A stretch of DNA of 64,000 nt from Piscinibacter gummiphilus (GTDB taxonomy: Bacteria > Pseudomonadota > Gammaproteobacteria > Burkholderiales > Burkholderiaceae_C). The first letter of the stretch is position 1. Every line of letters starts with the position of its first letter. Shown here in pieces: positions 9,657-20,577 of the stretch. Made by a program: the position numbers and the translations under genes. The stretch spans positions 2,467,001 through 2,531,000 of the forward strand of contig NZ_CP136336.1 in the NCBI RefSeq assembly GCF_032681285.1. Direction: 5' to 3'. The notes below the pieces were generated by a model that saw nothing but the letters and a program-made list of their open reading frames with translations, made no database searches and was not told where the DNA came from.

Positions 9657-10976
9657 ATGACCATGAGCGCTACTTCTTCTTCCTCCAGCGGCCAGCCCGT
9701 GCATCTGCGCGAGGTGGCCGCTGCGGCCCGCGCCCTCCTGACGGGGGCGTGGCTCACCATGCGCGGGCGATTCGGCCACCGGCCCGAGCTGGTGCTCAAC
9801 AACGGTGGGCGCGGCGAGGGGCCGCCCGACCTCGATGAGCTGTGGCGCGACTTCAACCGCAAGCTGAGCAATCTTTTCGGCGGCAAGCAGCGCGCCAATA
9901 GCCCCGGCAACGGCGGCCCGAACTTTCAACCCGACATGCGTGGCACGGGCATCGGTATCAGCCTCGTGGCAGGTCTGGTGGTGCTGGTGTGGGCGGCGAG
10001 TGGCTTCTTCATCGTGCAAGAAGGCCAGCAAGCGGTGGTGACCTCGTTTGGCAAGTACAGCCACACGGTCGATGCTGGCTTCAACTGGCGCTTCCCGTAC
10101 CCGTTCCAGGCGAACGAGGTCGTGGCCGTGACCCAGCTTCGCTCAGTCGAGGTGGGGCGCAGCGCCGTGGTGCAGGCCACGGGTCTGCGCGAATCGTCGA
10201 TGCTCACGAAGGACGAGAACATCGTCGACATCCGCTTCACCGTGCAATACCGCCTGAAGGATGCGCGTGCCTATTTGTTCGAGAACGCCAAGCCCGATGA
10301 AGCGGTGATCCAGGCTGCCGAGTCGGCCGTGCGCGAGATCGTGGGCAAGAGCAACATGGACCAGGTGCTCTACGAGCAACGCGACGAGATTTCGTCGCAG
10401 CTGATGGCCTTGCTGCAGGCTCAGCTCGACCGACTCAACACCGGCATCCTCGTGGTCAACGTCAACGTCGGCAGCGTGCAGGCGCCCGAGCAGGTGCAGG
10501 CCGCGTTCGACGATGCCTTCCGTGCCGGTGCCGACCGTGAGAAGGCCAAGAACGAAGGCCAGGCGTATGCGAACGACGTGATTCCGAAGGCTCGCGGCAG
10601 CGCGGCGCGCCTCCACGAAGAGGCCGAGGCCTACAAGGCTCGCGTGGTTGCGCGTGCCGAGGGTGACGCACAGCGTTTCAGCCGCGTCTTGGCCGAGTAC
10701 CAGAAGGCTCCCTCCGTCACGCGAGACCGCATCTACATCGACACCATGCGCGACATCTATGCCGGTGTGAGTAAGGTGATGGCCGATGGCCGCAACAACT
10801 CCAACCTGCTGTACCTGCCGCTGGACAAGCTGATCCAGCAATCCGCAGCACCATCGCCGACACAACCGGCAACCCCCTCGCCGGTGGACACCGGAACCTC
10901 CACGTCGGCACCCGGCAGTGCGGCAGATGTCCGCCTGCGTGACGGGCAGCGCAGCCGCGACCGCGACGCACGTTGA
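9657..10976 (+). CDS. hflK: FtsH protease modulator HflK
   Basis: An SPFH/band-7 protein that with HflC forms a large periplasmic cage around FtsH. The N-terminal GPPDLDELWRDFNRKL motif is diagnostic. A membrane helix follows (GISLVAGLVVLVWAASGFFIV), then the SPFH domain (VVTSFGKYSHTVDAGFNWRFPYPF) and a coiled-coil tail. The start is uncertain: ATG 9657 gives 439 residues with an unusual Ser-rich extension and has a poor ribosome-binding site; ATG 9762, with a G-rich stretch upstream, gives about 404 residues and a more family-like N-terminus. The body is certain. Confidence 0.93.
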   Translation: MTMSATSSSSSGQPVHLREVAAAARALLTGAWLTMRGRFGHRPELVLNNGGRGEGPPDLDELWRDFNRKLSNLFGGKQRANSPGNGGPNFQPDMRGTGIGISLVAGLVVLVWAASGFFIVQEGQQAVVTSFGKYSHTVDAGFNWRFPYPFQANEVVAVTQLRSVEVGRSAVVQATGLRESSMLTKDENIVDIRFTVQYRLKDARAYLFENAKPDEAVIQAAESAVREIVGKSNMDQVLYEQRDEISSQLMALLQAQLDRLNTGILVVNVNVGSVQAPEQVQAAFDDAFRAGADREKAKNEGQAYANDVIPKARGSAARLHEEAEAYKARVVARAEGDAQRFSRVLAEYQKAPSVTRDRIYIDTMRDIYAGVSKVMADGRNNSNLLYLPLDKLIQQSAAPSPTQPATPSPVDTGTSTSAPGSAADVRLRDGQRSRDRDAR

Positions 10977-10998
10977 TCAGGGCAGGAAGCACAAGACC

Positions 10999-11901
10999 AT
11001 GAATCGAATCGGAACCTTTGCCATCGGCCTCATCGTGCTGCTGATGCTGGTCTATTCCACGCTCTTCATCGTGGACCAGAAGCAGTTTGCAGTCGTCTAT
11101 GCCCTGGGTGAGATCAAGGAAGTCATCACCGAGCCAGGGCTCAAGTTCAAGCAGCCGCCGCCGCTGCAGAACGTTGTCTTCCTCGACCGCCGAGTGCAGA
11201 CACTCGACAGCCCCGAGACGCGCCCCATCTTCACCGCCGAGAAGAAGAGCCTCGTGATCGACTGGCTCATCAAATGGCGCGTGACCGAGCCTCGCCAGTT
11301 CATCCGCAACAGCGGCACCGACATGCGCAACGTCGAGGCGCGCCTGAGCCCGATCGTGCAGGGCGCCTTCAACGAAGAAGTCACCAAGCGCACGGTGCAG
11401 GCCATGCTCTCGACCGACCGCGACAACGTGATGCAGGGCGTGCGGACCCGCCTCGCCGATGAGGCGAAAAGCTTCGGCATCGAGATCATCGACGTGCGAA
11501 TCAAGCGCGTGGACTTTTCCGCCAACATCACCGGCTCGGTTTACGGCCGCATGGAGTCAGAACGCAAGCGCGTGGCCAACCAGTTGCGCTCGACCGGCTT
11601 CGCCGAAGCCGAGAAGATCCGCGCCGACGCCGAGCGCCAGCGCGAAGTGATCCTCGCCGAGGCATATCGCGACGCCCAGTCGATCAAGGGTGATGGCGAT
11701 GCGAAGGCTTCGGCGATCTACGCTGAGGCCTTCGGCCGCGACCCGCAATTCGCCAAGTTCTATCGCAGCCTCGAGGCCTACCGAGCCAGCTTCCAGAACC
11801 GTTCAGACGTGATGGTGGTCGATCCATCGAGCGAATTCTTCCGTGCGATGCGCGGTGAGATGGGCGGGTCGTCGGCCTCCGGCAAGAAGAAGAGTGAGTA
11901 G
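10999..11901 (+). CDS. hflC: FtsH protease modulator HflC
   Basis: A 300-residue SPFH partner of HflK. An N-terminal signal anchor (RIGTFAIGLIVLLMLVYSTLFIV) is followed by QKQFAVVYALGEIKEVITEPGLKFK, the SPFH domain and a long helical region with SERKRVANQLRSTGFAEAEK. ATG 10999, downstream of AGGAAGC, gives the canonical MNRIG start. It lies 22 bp after hflK. Confidence 0.95.
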   Translation: MNRIGTFAIGLIVLLMLVYSTLFIVDQKQFAVVYALGEIKEVITEPGLKFKQPPPLQNVVFLDRRVQTLDSPETRPIFTAEKKSLVIDWLIKWRVTEPRQFIRNSGTDMRNVEARLSPIVQGAFNEEVTKRTVQAMLSTDRDNVMQGVRTRLADEAKSFGIEIIDVRIKRVDFSANITGSVYGRMESERKRVANQLRSTGFAEAEKIRADAERQREVILAEAYRDAQSIKGDGDAKASAIYAEAFGRDPQFAKFYRSLEAYRASFQNRSDVMVVDPSSEFFRAMRGEMGGSSASGKKKSE

Positions 11902-11914
11902 GGCAGGGCCCGCA

Positions 11915-12103
11915 GTGTCGGATCTGCTGCTCAGCGCTCTGGCCTTGATGCTGGTGGTCGAAGGGCTGCTGCCCTTCCTGAGCCCCGGCGCATGGCGGCA
12001 GGTCTTTCAGCGGGCCTTGCAGTTGTCGGACGGGCAACTGCGATTTCTCGGCCTCACCAGCATGATCCTGGGGCTGATCGCCTTGCTGCTGCTCTGGCCC
12101 TGA
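11915..12103 (+). CDS. DUF2065 small inner-membrane protein (YjeT-like)
   Basis: A 62-residue protein with two hydrophobic helices (LLLSALALMLVVEGLLPFL and FLGLTSMILGLIALLLLW), matching the DUF2065/YjeT family, which is usually encoded between hflC and hisZ or purA. The start is GTG 11915, preceded by GGGCAGGG; longer readings run into hflC. Function is unknown. Position suggests co-transcription with hflKC. Confidence 0.8.
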   Translation: MSDLLLSALALMLVVEGLLPFLSPGAWRQVFQRALQLSDGQLRFLGLTSMILGLIALLLLWP

Positions 12104-12178
12104 CCCGGGCAGTAACAGCAGTCGGCGGGGGACCGGCCGGCCGGTACAATCTTGTTTTTAATCCCCCGGTCATTTCAC

Positions 12179-13342
12179 ATGTCGTCTGCTTGGCTGCTGC
12201 CCGAGCACATTGCTGACGTCCTGCCTGCGCAGGCCAGACGCATCGAGGAACTCCGTCGCGACCTGCTCGACGGCGCTCGCGGCTACGGGTTCGAACTCGT
12301 CATGCCGCCGTTGCTGGAGCACCTGGATTCGCTGCTGTCCGGTGCTGGCCGCGAACTGGACCTCAAGACCTTCAAGCTCGTCGACCAGTTGAGTGGCCGC
12401 ACCTTGGGTGTGCGTGCCGACACGACTTCGCAGGTTGCTCGCATCGACGCGCATCTGCTCAACCGCCGGGGTGTGACGCGCCTTTGCTACTGCGGGCCCG
12501 TGCTCCACACCCGGCCTGACGGTCTCCACGGCACGCGCGAACCCCTGCAGTTTGGCGCCGAGATCTATGGCCATGCCGGCTTGGAAGCCGATCTGGAAGT
12601 GCAGGAACTGGCTCTCGATGCCTTGCGCCGTGCTGGCATCACCCAGCTGACGCTCGACATGGGCGATGCACGCATCGTGCGGGGTTTGCTGGCCGGGCTG
12701 TCGCTCGATGCATCGATGCTGGCGCAAATCTACGCCGCGCTGGCCGCGAAGGACCAGGCCGCCATGGATGCCGCGTCAGCGCCGTTGCCGGACGCGGCGC
12801 GCCAGGGGCTGCGAGCGTTGCTCAGGCTCTACGGCGGCCAAGACGTGCTGCAGGCCGCCCGCCAGGAACTGCCAGCCCATCCGCTGATCCACGCTGCGCT
12901 GGACGACCTGGGTTGGCTCGCTCAGCACCTGCGGCAGGCGTATCCCGATGTGCGCATCGGTTTCGACCTGGCCGACCACAGCGGCTACGCGTACTACAGC
13001 GGGGCCCGATTCGCGATCTTCTCCGCCGGCACCAGCGACGCGCTGGTGCGCGGTGGGCGCTACGACGAGGTGGGCGCCGTTTTCGGCCGCAATCGCCCGG
13101 CGGCCGGCTTCAGCACCGACCTGAAGCAACTGGTGGCCGTGGCGCCCGTGCGCGCCATGCGGCCCGCCATTCGGGCACCCTGGGGCGAGCAGCCGGAGTT
13201 GCGCGCGGCCGTGCGTGCTTTGCGTGAGCAGGGCGAGTCGGTCGTGTGCATCCTGCCGGGGCACGAGCATGAAGGCGAAGAATTCGCCTGCGACCGTGAA
13301 CTCGCCCTCGTCGAGGGCCAATGGCTCGTGCGCGCGCTCTGA
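12179..13342 (+). CDS. hisZ: ATP phosphoribosyltransferase regulatory subunit HisZ
   Basis: A 387-residue HisRS-like protein without tRNA-synthetase function, required by the short form of HisG for the first step of histidine synthesis. It has [22 protein letters not shown], a degenerate class II motif 2 region ([28 protein letters not shown] region, abbreviated by position about 98-125), and [17 protein letters not shown]. It lacks an anticodon-binding domain, unlike HisS at 3.5 kb. ATG 12179 was chosen over an in-frame start nine codons upstream by family N-terminus. It lies just before purA, the typical betaproteobacterial arrangement. Confidence 0.93.
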   Translation: MSSAWLLPEHIADVLPAQARRIEELRRDLLDGARGYGFELVMPPLLEHLDSLLSGAGRELDLKTFKLVDQLSGRTLGVRADTTSQVARIDAHLLNRRGVTRLCYCGPVLHTRPDGLHGTREPLQFGAEIYGHAGLEADLEVQELALDALRRAGITQLTLDMGDARIVRGLLAGLSLDASMLAQIYAALAAKDQAAMDAASAPLPDAARQGLRALLRLYGGQDVLQAARQELPAHPLIHAALDDLGWLAQHLRQAYPDVRIGFDLADHSGYAYYSGARFAIFSAGTSDALVRGGRYDEVGAVFGRNRPAAGFSTDLKQLVAVAPVRAMRPAIRAPWGEQPELRAAVRALREQGESVVCILPGHEHEGEEFACDRELALVEGQWLVRAL

Positions 13343-14716
<1,374 letters not shown>

Positions 14717-14735
14717 TGTCCAAGGAGCTTTCTGC

Positions 14736-15257
14736 ATGTTGACCGAAGACGGCAAACACCTCTACGTTTCCTGGGACGAATACCACCTGCTGATCGAGCG
14801 TCTTGCGCTCAAAGTGCATGCATCGGGCTGGCAGTTCGACCAGATCCTGTGCCTTGCCCGGGGCGGCATGCGCCCCGGCGACGTGCTTTCGCGGGTGTTC
14901 GACAAGCCGCTCGGCATCATGTCGACGAGTTCGTACCGCGCGGAGGCCGGCACCATCCAGGGCCGGCTCGACATGGCGAAGTACATCACGCTGCCGAAGG
15001 GCGAACTCGCAGGCCGCATCCTGCTGGTCGACGATCTCGCCGACTCCGGTGTGACGCTCAGGGCGGTGGTGGAGCGCCTGCGCAGCATGCCCGCCATCAC
15101 CGAGCTGCGCTCGGCGGTGATCTGGACCAAGGGAGTTTCGAGCTACACGCCCGACTACTACGTCGAACTGTTGCCCACGAGCCCGTGGATCCATCAGCCG
15201 TTCGAAGAGTACGACGAGCTGCGCCCGGACGGCCTGGCTCGGAAGTTCGCGATCTGA
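14736..15257 (+). CDS. Phosphoribosyltransferase-domain protein, purA-linked
   Basis: A 173-residue type I phosphoribosyltransferase fold. The PRPP loop ILLVDDLADSGVTL lies at about residues 94-107, and LCLARGGMRPGDVLSR is the usual beta1-loop. ATG 14736 is preceded by AAGGAGC (14722-14728), a strong site. Relatives next to purA are annotated hypoxanthine or xanthine-guanine phosphoribosyltransferase-like, consistent with purine salvage feeding PurA, but the base specificity cannot be read from the sequence. Confidence 0.85.
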   Translation: MLTEDGKHLYVSWDEYHLLIERLALKVHASGWQFDQILCLARGGMRPGDVLSRVFDKPLGIMSTSSYRAEAGTIQGRLDMAKYITLPKGELAGRILLVDDLADSGVTLRAVVERLRSMPAITELRSAVIWTKGVSSYTPDYYVELLPTSPWIHQPFEEYDELRPDGLARKFAI

Positions 15258-15335
15258 TCGCGACGGCGTTCACCCGATGCAGCACGGCCGCAACGATGGC
15301 CCCAATGACTGCATCAACAAACGAGCGCGCAAACA

Positions 15336-15361
15336 AAAAGGCCTGCATCATGCAGGCCTCT
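15336..15361 (-). terminator. Rho-independent terminator for tRNA-Leu
   Basis: The near-perfect palindrome AGGCCTGCAT-C-ATGCAGGCCT (15340-15360) is flanked on its left by AAACAAAAA, which reads as a T-rich tail on the minus strand. It therefore terminates the leftward tRNA transcript. On the plus strand the tail is poor (CTTCGTTTC), although it could help end the purA operon. Confidence 0.75.
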
Positions 15362-15390
15362 TCGTTTCACGCTTTATTTTTCTAACCACT

Positions 15391-15475
<85 letters not shown>

Positions 15476-15492
15476 ATTTCAGGAAGTCTTGG

Positions 15493-15522
15493 ACTATATC
15501 ATCAAACAATCGAAATTTTCAA
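15493..15522 (-). promoter_or_regulatory. Sigma-70 promoter of tRNA-Leu
   Basis: On the minus strand TTGAAA (15517-15522) and TATAGT (15493-15498) are separated by 18 bp, placing transcription start about 10 bases before the tRNA 5' end. The region is markedly AT-rich against its surroundings. Confidence 0.7.
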
Positions 15523-15548
15523 ACACGACTGCCATCGGCGCTGAGCTG

Positions 15549-17753
15549 ATGAGCGAAGTCGAAGGCACAGTGCAAGGCCATCGCGATGGACACGGCTTCG
15601 TCGTGCGCGATGACAACCAGCCCGATCTCTATCTTTCGCCGCAGGAGATGCGGGCGGTTCTGCATCGTGACCGTGTGAAGGCACGCGTGGTGCGCTACGA
15701 CCGCAAGGGCCGCCCTGAAGGCCGCGTGCTCGAGATCCTCGAGCGCCGCAAGACACCGATCATCGGGCGCCTGCTGCACGAGAGCGGCATCTGGCTCGTG
15801 GCACCTGAAGACAAGCGCTATGGCCAGGACATCATGGTCCCGAAGAACGCGATCGCGAATGCGACCGCCGGACAGGTCGTGGCCATCGAGCTGACCGAGC
15901 CGCCGTCGCTGTACTCGCAGCCGATGGGCCGCGTGACCGAAGTGCTCGGCGAGATCGACGACCCCGGCATGGAGATCGAGATCGCGGTGCGCAAGTACGA
16001 AGTGCCGCATCGTTTCTCGCCGGAGACCTTGGCACAGACGGCCAGCCTGCCGGAGAAGGTCCGCCCCGCCGACAAGCGCGATCGCATCGACCTCACCGAT
16101 GTGCCGCTCGTGACCATCGACGGTGAAGACGCCCGCGATTTCGACGATGCCGTCTACTGCGAGCCCGCCAAGCACGGCCGTGGCAAGAGCGCCTTCGACG
16201 GCTGGCGCCTCGTGGTCGCCATTGCCGACGTGAGCCACTACGTGAAGCCCGGCGAGCCGCTGGACGACGACGCCTACGAGCGCGCCACGTCGGTGTACTT
16301 CCCGCGCCGTGTGATCCCGATGCTGCCGGAGAAACTCTCCAACGGCCTGTGTTCGCTCAATCCGAATGAAGACAGGCTGTCGATGGTCTGCGACATGCTC
16401 ATCACGAAGGAAGGCGAGATCCACGCCTACCAGTTCTTCCCGGCCGTGATCTGCTCGCATGCGCGCTTCACCTACAACGAGGTGGCGGCCATCCTGTCGA
16501 ACACCCGCGGGCCGGAAGCCGCGCGCCGCAAGGACCTGGTGTCGCATCTGCTGCACCTGCACGAGGTCTACCGCGCGCTGCTGAAGGCGCGTGCCAAACG
16601 CGGTGCGGTCGACTTCGAGACCACCGAGACGCAGATCATCTGCGACGACAACGGCCGCATCGAAAAGATCGTGCCGCGCACGCGCACGGAGGCGCACAAG
16701 CTGATCGAAGAGGCGATGCTGGCCGCCAACGTGTGCTCGGCCGACTTCATCGCATCGGCAAAGCATTCGTCGCTGTACCGCGTGCACGAAGGGCCGACGC
16801 CGGAGAAGAAGACGCTGCTGCAGAACTACCTCAAGCAGCTCGGCCTCGGCATGAACGTCGGCGACGACCCGAAGCCCGGAGAATTCCAGGCCATCGCCGC
16901 CGCGACGAAAGACCGGCCCGACGCGCAGCAGATCCACACCATGCTGCTGCGGTCCATGCAGCAGGCGATCTACACCGGCATCAACAGCGGCCACTTCGGA
17001 CTGGCCTACGAGGCCTACACGCACTTCACGAGCCCGATCCGCCGTTACCCCGACCTGCTGGTGCACCGCGTGATCAAGGCGCTGCTGCAGGGCAAGCGCT
17101 ACAGCTTGTTGAGCGGCCACATCGAGGCTGCGGGCAAGTCGCGCAAGAACTCGCACGCGGAAGAGGAGCGGTGGGAAGGCGTGGGTGCCCATTGCAGCGC
17201 CAACGAACGCCGTGCCGACGAAGCGTCGCGGGACGTCGAAGCCTGGCTCAAGTGCCGCTTCATGCGCGAGCACCTGGGCGAGGAGTACAGCGGCACGGTG
17301 AGCGCCGTGACGAGCTTCGGCCTCTTCGTCACGCTCGACAGCTTGTACGTTGAGGGCCTGATCCACATCACCGAACTCGGAGGCGAATATTTCCGCTTCG
17401 ACGAAGCGCGCCAGGAACTGCGCGGCGAACGCTCCGGCGTGCGCTATGCCATCGGCTCGCGCGTGCGCGTGCAGGTGAGCCGCGTGGACCTCGATGGCCG
17501 GAAGATCGACTTCCGCATGGTCCACGAAAACGAAGACAGCGCCCTGCTGGCCCGCGCCAAGCGCGACAAGGCAGGGGCGGGCAAAGGTGCCGTGGCCGAA
17601 CTCGCCGCGGTGAAGGAGGCGGACCGTGCCGTGAAGGCCGCCACACGTGCCCGCAAGGAAGGCTCGGGCAGCAAGAAGAGCGGTGCGCACCCGGTGCGCG
17701 CGGCCAAGTCGGCGGCACGCAAGCCCAGCGGCAAGACGGCGCGCCGACGCTGA
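15549..17753 (+). CDS. rnr: Ribonuclease R
   Basis: A 734-residue 3'-5' exoribonuclease of the RNB family, degrading structured RNA and aiding trans-translation and cold response. In order: an N-terminal cold-shock domain (VEGTVQGHRDGHGFVV), a second CSD, the RNB catalytic core with IDGEDARDFDDAVY (about 190-204, supplying the metal-binding aspartates), an S1 domain at about 580-655 (YSGTVSAVTSFGLFVTLDS), and a Lys/Arg-rich tail of about 60 residues. ATG 15549 is the first good start; the N-terminal helix-turn-helix of enterobacterial RNase R is absent. The 5' end abuts the divergent tRNA promoter. Confidence 0.93.
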   Translation: MSEVEGTVQGHRDGHGFVVRDDNQPDLYLSPQEMRAVLHRDRVKARVVRYDRKGRPEGRVLEILERRKTPIIGRLLHESGIWLVAPEDKRYGQDIMVPKNAIANATAGQVVAIELTEPPSLYSQPMGRVTEVLGEIDDPGMEIEIAVRKYEVPHRFSPETLAQTASLPEKVRPADKRDRIDLTDVPLVTIDGEDARDFDDAVYCEPAKHGRGKSAFDGWRLVVAIADVSHYVKPGEPLDDDAYERATSVYFPRRVIPMLPEKLSNGLCSLNPNEDRLSMVCDMLITKEGEIHAYQFFPAVICSHARFTYNEVAAILSNTRGPEAARRKDLVSHLLHLHEVYRALLKARAKRGAVDFETTETQIICDDNGRIEKIVPRTRTEAHKLIEEAMLAANVCSADFIASAKHSSLYRVHEGPTPEKKTLLQNYLKQLGLGMNVGDDPKPGEFQAIAAATKDRPDAQQIHTMLLRSMQQAIYTGINSGHFGLAYEAYTHFTSPIRRYPDLLVHRVIKALLQGKRYSLLSGHIEAAGKSRKNSHAEEERWEGVGAHCSANERRADEASRDVEAWLKCRFMREHLGEEYSGTVSAVTSFGLFVTLDSLYVEGLIHITELGGEYFRFDEARQELRGERSGVRYAIGSRVRVQVSRVDLDGRKIDFRMVHENEDSALLARAKRDKAGAGKGAVAELAAVKEADRAVKAATRARKEGSGSKKSGAHPVRAAKSAARKPSGKTARRR

Positions 17754-17757
17754 GCCC

Positions 17758-19233
17758 TCAGCGCCGTGCGCCGGCGCTGTGCATCGCTTCGACCAGATCG
17801 GCGGCGCGCAGCGGCGCCGTGGGGCTGAGTTCGGCGGCCAGGCCGTGCAGCCAGGTGGCGTGTCGCGCGGCCTCGAGCGCGCCGCTTCCCGAGGCCGACC
17901 AGCAGCCGCCGATCCAGCCTGCGAGCACATCGCCGGTGCCGGCACTGGCGAGCGCTGCGTTGCCGGTGCCGTTGATCCAGAGTGCACCGTCGGGCGCCGC
18001 GATCACCGACCCCGAGCCCTTGAGCACGACCACGCAGCCGAATTGCGACGCCAGTCGGCCCGCAGCGGCGAGGCGGTCGGACTGCACGCTTGCGGTGTCG
18101 GTGTTCAGGAGGCGTGCGGCCTCGAGTGGATGTGGCGTCAGCACGGTTTCACGCTGACGGGTCTGGCGTGCCGCCAGGAGCGCAGCGAGCGACGGATCGG
18201 CTGACACGGCGTTCAAGGCGTCGGCGTCCAGCACGAGACGGCCCGCGGTGCTCAGCAAGCGGGGCAGTGCTTCGCGGATCGCCGTGCCGCCGCCGCAGCC
18301 GGCAACGACGGTCGACGCTTCTGCCGATGCGGTTTGCCACCAGCCGCGGCGGAACATCAGCTCGGGCCGCGTGGCATCCAGCGTGAGCGGGGCGGCGTCG
18401 AGCACGTCCACGTAGACACGGCCGCTGCCGGCGGCATGGGCGGCTCGGGCGGCGAGCAGCGCCGCTCCTGCCATGCCAGTGGCGCCGCCCACGATGGCGA
18501 CGTCGCCAAAGCTGCCTTTGTGCCGCGCGTGGCCTCGGTCGGCGGCGCTTGCCGGGGAGCCGCTCAGCATGGCGCTCGCGCGTTCGGGCCCAGCAGTTCC
18601 CAACGCATCGAACCACACCTCTCCTGCGTGGTCTCGGCCGGCCGCGGTGAAGAGGCCCGGCTTGAGTGTCAGGAGCGACAGCGTGTGGTCGGCCACGACG
18701 CAGGCATCGTCATGCGCTTGGCCTGTGTCGGCGTTCAGGCCCGAGGGCAGATCCACCGCCAGCACCGGGCAGGCGAGGGCGTTCAGGGCGTCGATCAGCG
18801 AGGCGAGTTCACCGGCCGGAGCGCGCCGGCTGCCCAGGCCGAGAAGGGCGTCGATCGCGACGTCCGGCCTCTCGGCCGGCCCGGTGTTGGCGTGAACGGA
18901 GATGCCGGCGTTGCGGGCCCGTGCGTAGGCGTCTGCCGCATCGGCGGGCAGATGCTGCGGGTCACCGATCAACGAAACCTCGACTGACCAACCCGCAGCC
19001 AGCAGGTGGATGGCGGCGTCCAGCCCATCGCCGCCGTTGTTGCCCGGCCCGCAGGCGATCCACACGCGGCGTGCGTGAGGATGCAGCGCGCGCGTGAGGG
19101 CGGCGACCGCCGCTCCCGCTCGCTGCATCAAGGTGTGGGGCGGCAACCCAAGCTGCGCCTGCTGCTCGATCTGCCGCGACGCGGCCACGTCATGCAGCGG
19201 CCAGTCGCGCCGGGCGGGCAGGATGCGTTGCAT
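17758..19233 (-). CDS. nnr: Bifunctional NAD(P)H-hydrate epimerase / ADP-dependent NAD(P)H-hydrate dehydratase
   Basis: A 491-residue metabolite-repair enzyme. The N-terminal YjeF_N epimerase carries CGPGNNGGDGLDAA (about 60-73) and the C-terminal ribokinase-like dehydratase carries GGATGMAGAALLAARAA and NAALASAGTGDVLAGWIGG. Together they restore hydrated NAD(P)H. Its start is 3 bp after the stop of the dadA-like gene, so it is the last gene of the minus-strand operon. It converges tail-to-tail with rnr, only 4 bp between stops, with no terminator visible. Confidence 0.93.
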   Translation of the reverse strand: MQRILPARRDWPLHDVAASRQIEQQAQLGLPPHTLMQRAGAAVAALTRALHPHARRVWIACGPGNNGGDGLDAAIHLLAAGWSVEVSLIGDPQHLPADAADAYARARNAGISVHANTGPAERPDVAIDALLGLGSRRAPAGELASLIDALNALACPVLAVDLPSGLNADTGQAHDDACVVADHTLSLLTLKPGLFTAAGRDHAGEVWFDALGTAGPERASAMLSGSPASAADRGHARHKGSFGDVAIVGGATGMAGAALLAARAAHAAGSGRVYVDVLDAAPLTLDATRPELMFRRGWWQTASAEASTVVAGCGGGTAIREALPRLLSTAGRLVLDADALNAVSADPSLAALLAARQTRQRETVLTPHPLEAARLLNTDTASVQSDRLAAAGRLASQFGCVVVLKGSGSVIAAPDGALWINGTGNAALASAGTGDVLAGWIGGCWSASGSGALEAARHATWLHGLAAELSPTAPLRAADLVEAMHSAGARR

Positions 19234-19236
19234 CGC

Positions 19237-20577
19237 TCAGTGCCGCAGCCGTTCGAGGCCGAGGCCTTCGGTGTCGATGGCCGCGGCGCGCGACGACACC
19301 GCATCGGCGACCACCCGCGCCGACCCGCAGGCGAGAGCCCAGCCGCTGGAGCCATGACCCAGGTTGAGCCACACGCCGGGCAGGCCGCTTTCGCCCAGCA
19401 GCGGTGGGCCGTCGGGCAGCATGGGGCGGGCACCCTTCCACACCTGGGCCTGGCTCATGTGGGCCGCGCCGGGGAACCAGTCATTCAGCACCTTGTAGAG
19501 CGTGGCAAGCGCGGCCTTGTGGTGCCGCTCGGGGCGGCCGCCGAGTTCGGCACTGCCGGCCACGCGCAGGCGTGAGCCGAAGCGGCTGACCGCGACCTTG
19601 TAGCGTTCGTCCATGACGGCTGAGCGCGGGCCCAGGTCGGGGTGGGCGTCTAGCTTGCGAAGCGGGGCCGTCACCGAGTAGCCATACACGGGGGCCAGCG
19701 GCAACTTCAAGCCGTGCGGTCGCAGCAGCCGGGTCGAATCGACGGCGGCACAGATGACCACGGCGTCGAACGTTTCGGTCTCGGGCTCGAAAGGGAGGAC
19801 GTCGGTCGGAGGCCCGTCGAGGCGCGCGGCGTCGGCGCTCACCCAGGTGGACTCCTCCATCGGCGAGTAGACCCTGGTCAGCGTCGGTCGGCTACCCGGG
19901 CCGAGGCTCTGCACGTTGGTGTGGAAACGAAACTTGGCGCCCAGGCGTTCTGCCTCGGTGCGCAGCAGCAGCGCGAACTGGCGGCAATTCCCCACCTCGT
20001 CGTGCGGCAGGTGGACGCCGGCGTGCAGCGGAGCATCGGCGCTCAGGCCCGGCTCGACCTGGCGGCATTGAGCGGCATCGAGAAGGTGGTGGCGTATGCC
20101 GGCTTCCTTCAGCTGATCGAGGGTCGCTTGCGCGCGTTCGGCCTCGCGGGCACTGCGCAGCAGCACGAGGTAGCCCTCGGCACGCTCGTAGTCGAGCTGC
20201 AGTGCATGCGTGAGCTTGTGCAGACGCTGCTTGCTGTAGTTGGCGAGCCGCTGCAGGTTGGCGCGGTTGCTGCGGTAGGCGGCGGGGCGGCAGGCGCGCC
20301 ACCAGCGCCACATCCAGCCCAGCGTCGACGCCCCGAGGCGTGCGTTGAGCCTCACGGGGGCGTGCCGTTGGAAGAGGTGGCTCATCACGTGCCACGGCAT
20401 GCCCGGCGATGCCCAGGGTGTCACATAACCTGGGGCGATCACGCCCGCGTTGGCGAAACTCGACTCGGCTGCCACGCTGCCGCGACGCTCGAAGACAGTG
20501 ACGTCGTGGCCATCGGCCGCGAGTTCATAGGCAGACGTCACCCCGACGATGCCAGCTCCGATCACGGCGACGCGCAT
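19237..20577 (-). CDS. dadA: FAD-dependent D-amino acid dehydrogenase-like oxidoreductase (DadA family)
   Basis: A 446-residue flavoprotein. The N-terminal dinucleotide-binding motif VAVIGAGIVGVTSAYELA (residues 3-20) is followed by the acidic end of beta2 (VFERR) and by FANAGVIAPGYVTPWASPGMP, a stretch characteristic of DadA. The C-terminal WLNLGHGSSGWALACGSA is the usual FAD-closing segment. DadA oxidatively deaminates D-amino acids and passes electrons to the respiratory chain. ATG 20577 overlaps the amidase stop by one base (TGATG). No alanine racemase gene lies nearby, so the substrate may not be D-alanine. Confidence 0.8.
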   Translation of the reverse strand: MRVAVIGAGIVGVTSAYELAADGHDVTVFERRGSVAAESSFANAGVIAPGYVTPWASPGMPWHVMSHLFQRHAPVRLNARLGASTLGWMWRWWRACRPAAYRSNRANLQRLANYSKQRLHKLTHALQLDYERAEGYLVLLRSAREAERAQATLDQLKEAGIRHHLLDAAQCRQVEPGLSADAPLHAGVHLPHDEVGNCRQFALLLRTEAERLGAKFRFHTNVQSLGPGSRPTLTRVYSPMEESTWVSADAARLDGPPTDVLPFEPETETFDAVVICAAVDSTRLLRPHGLKLPLAPVYGYSVTAPLRKLDAHPDLGPRSAVMDERYKVAVSRFGSRLRVAGSAELGGRPERHHKAALATLYKVLNDWFPGAAHMSQAQVWKGARPMLPDGPPLLGESGLPGVWLNLGHGSSGWALACGSARVVADAVSSRAAAIDTEGLGLERLRH

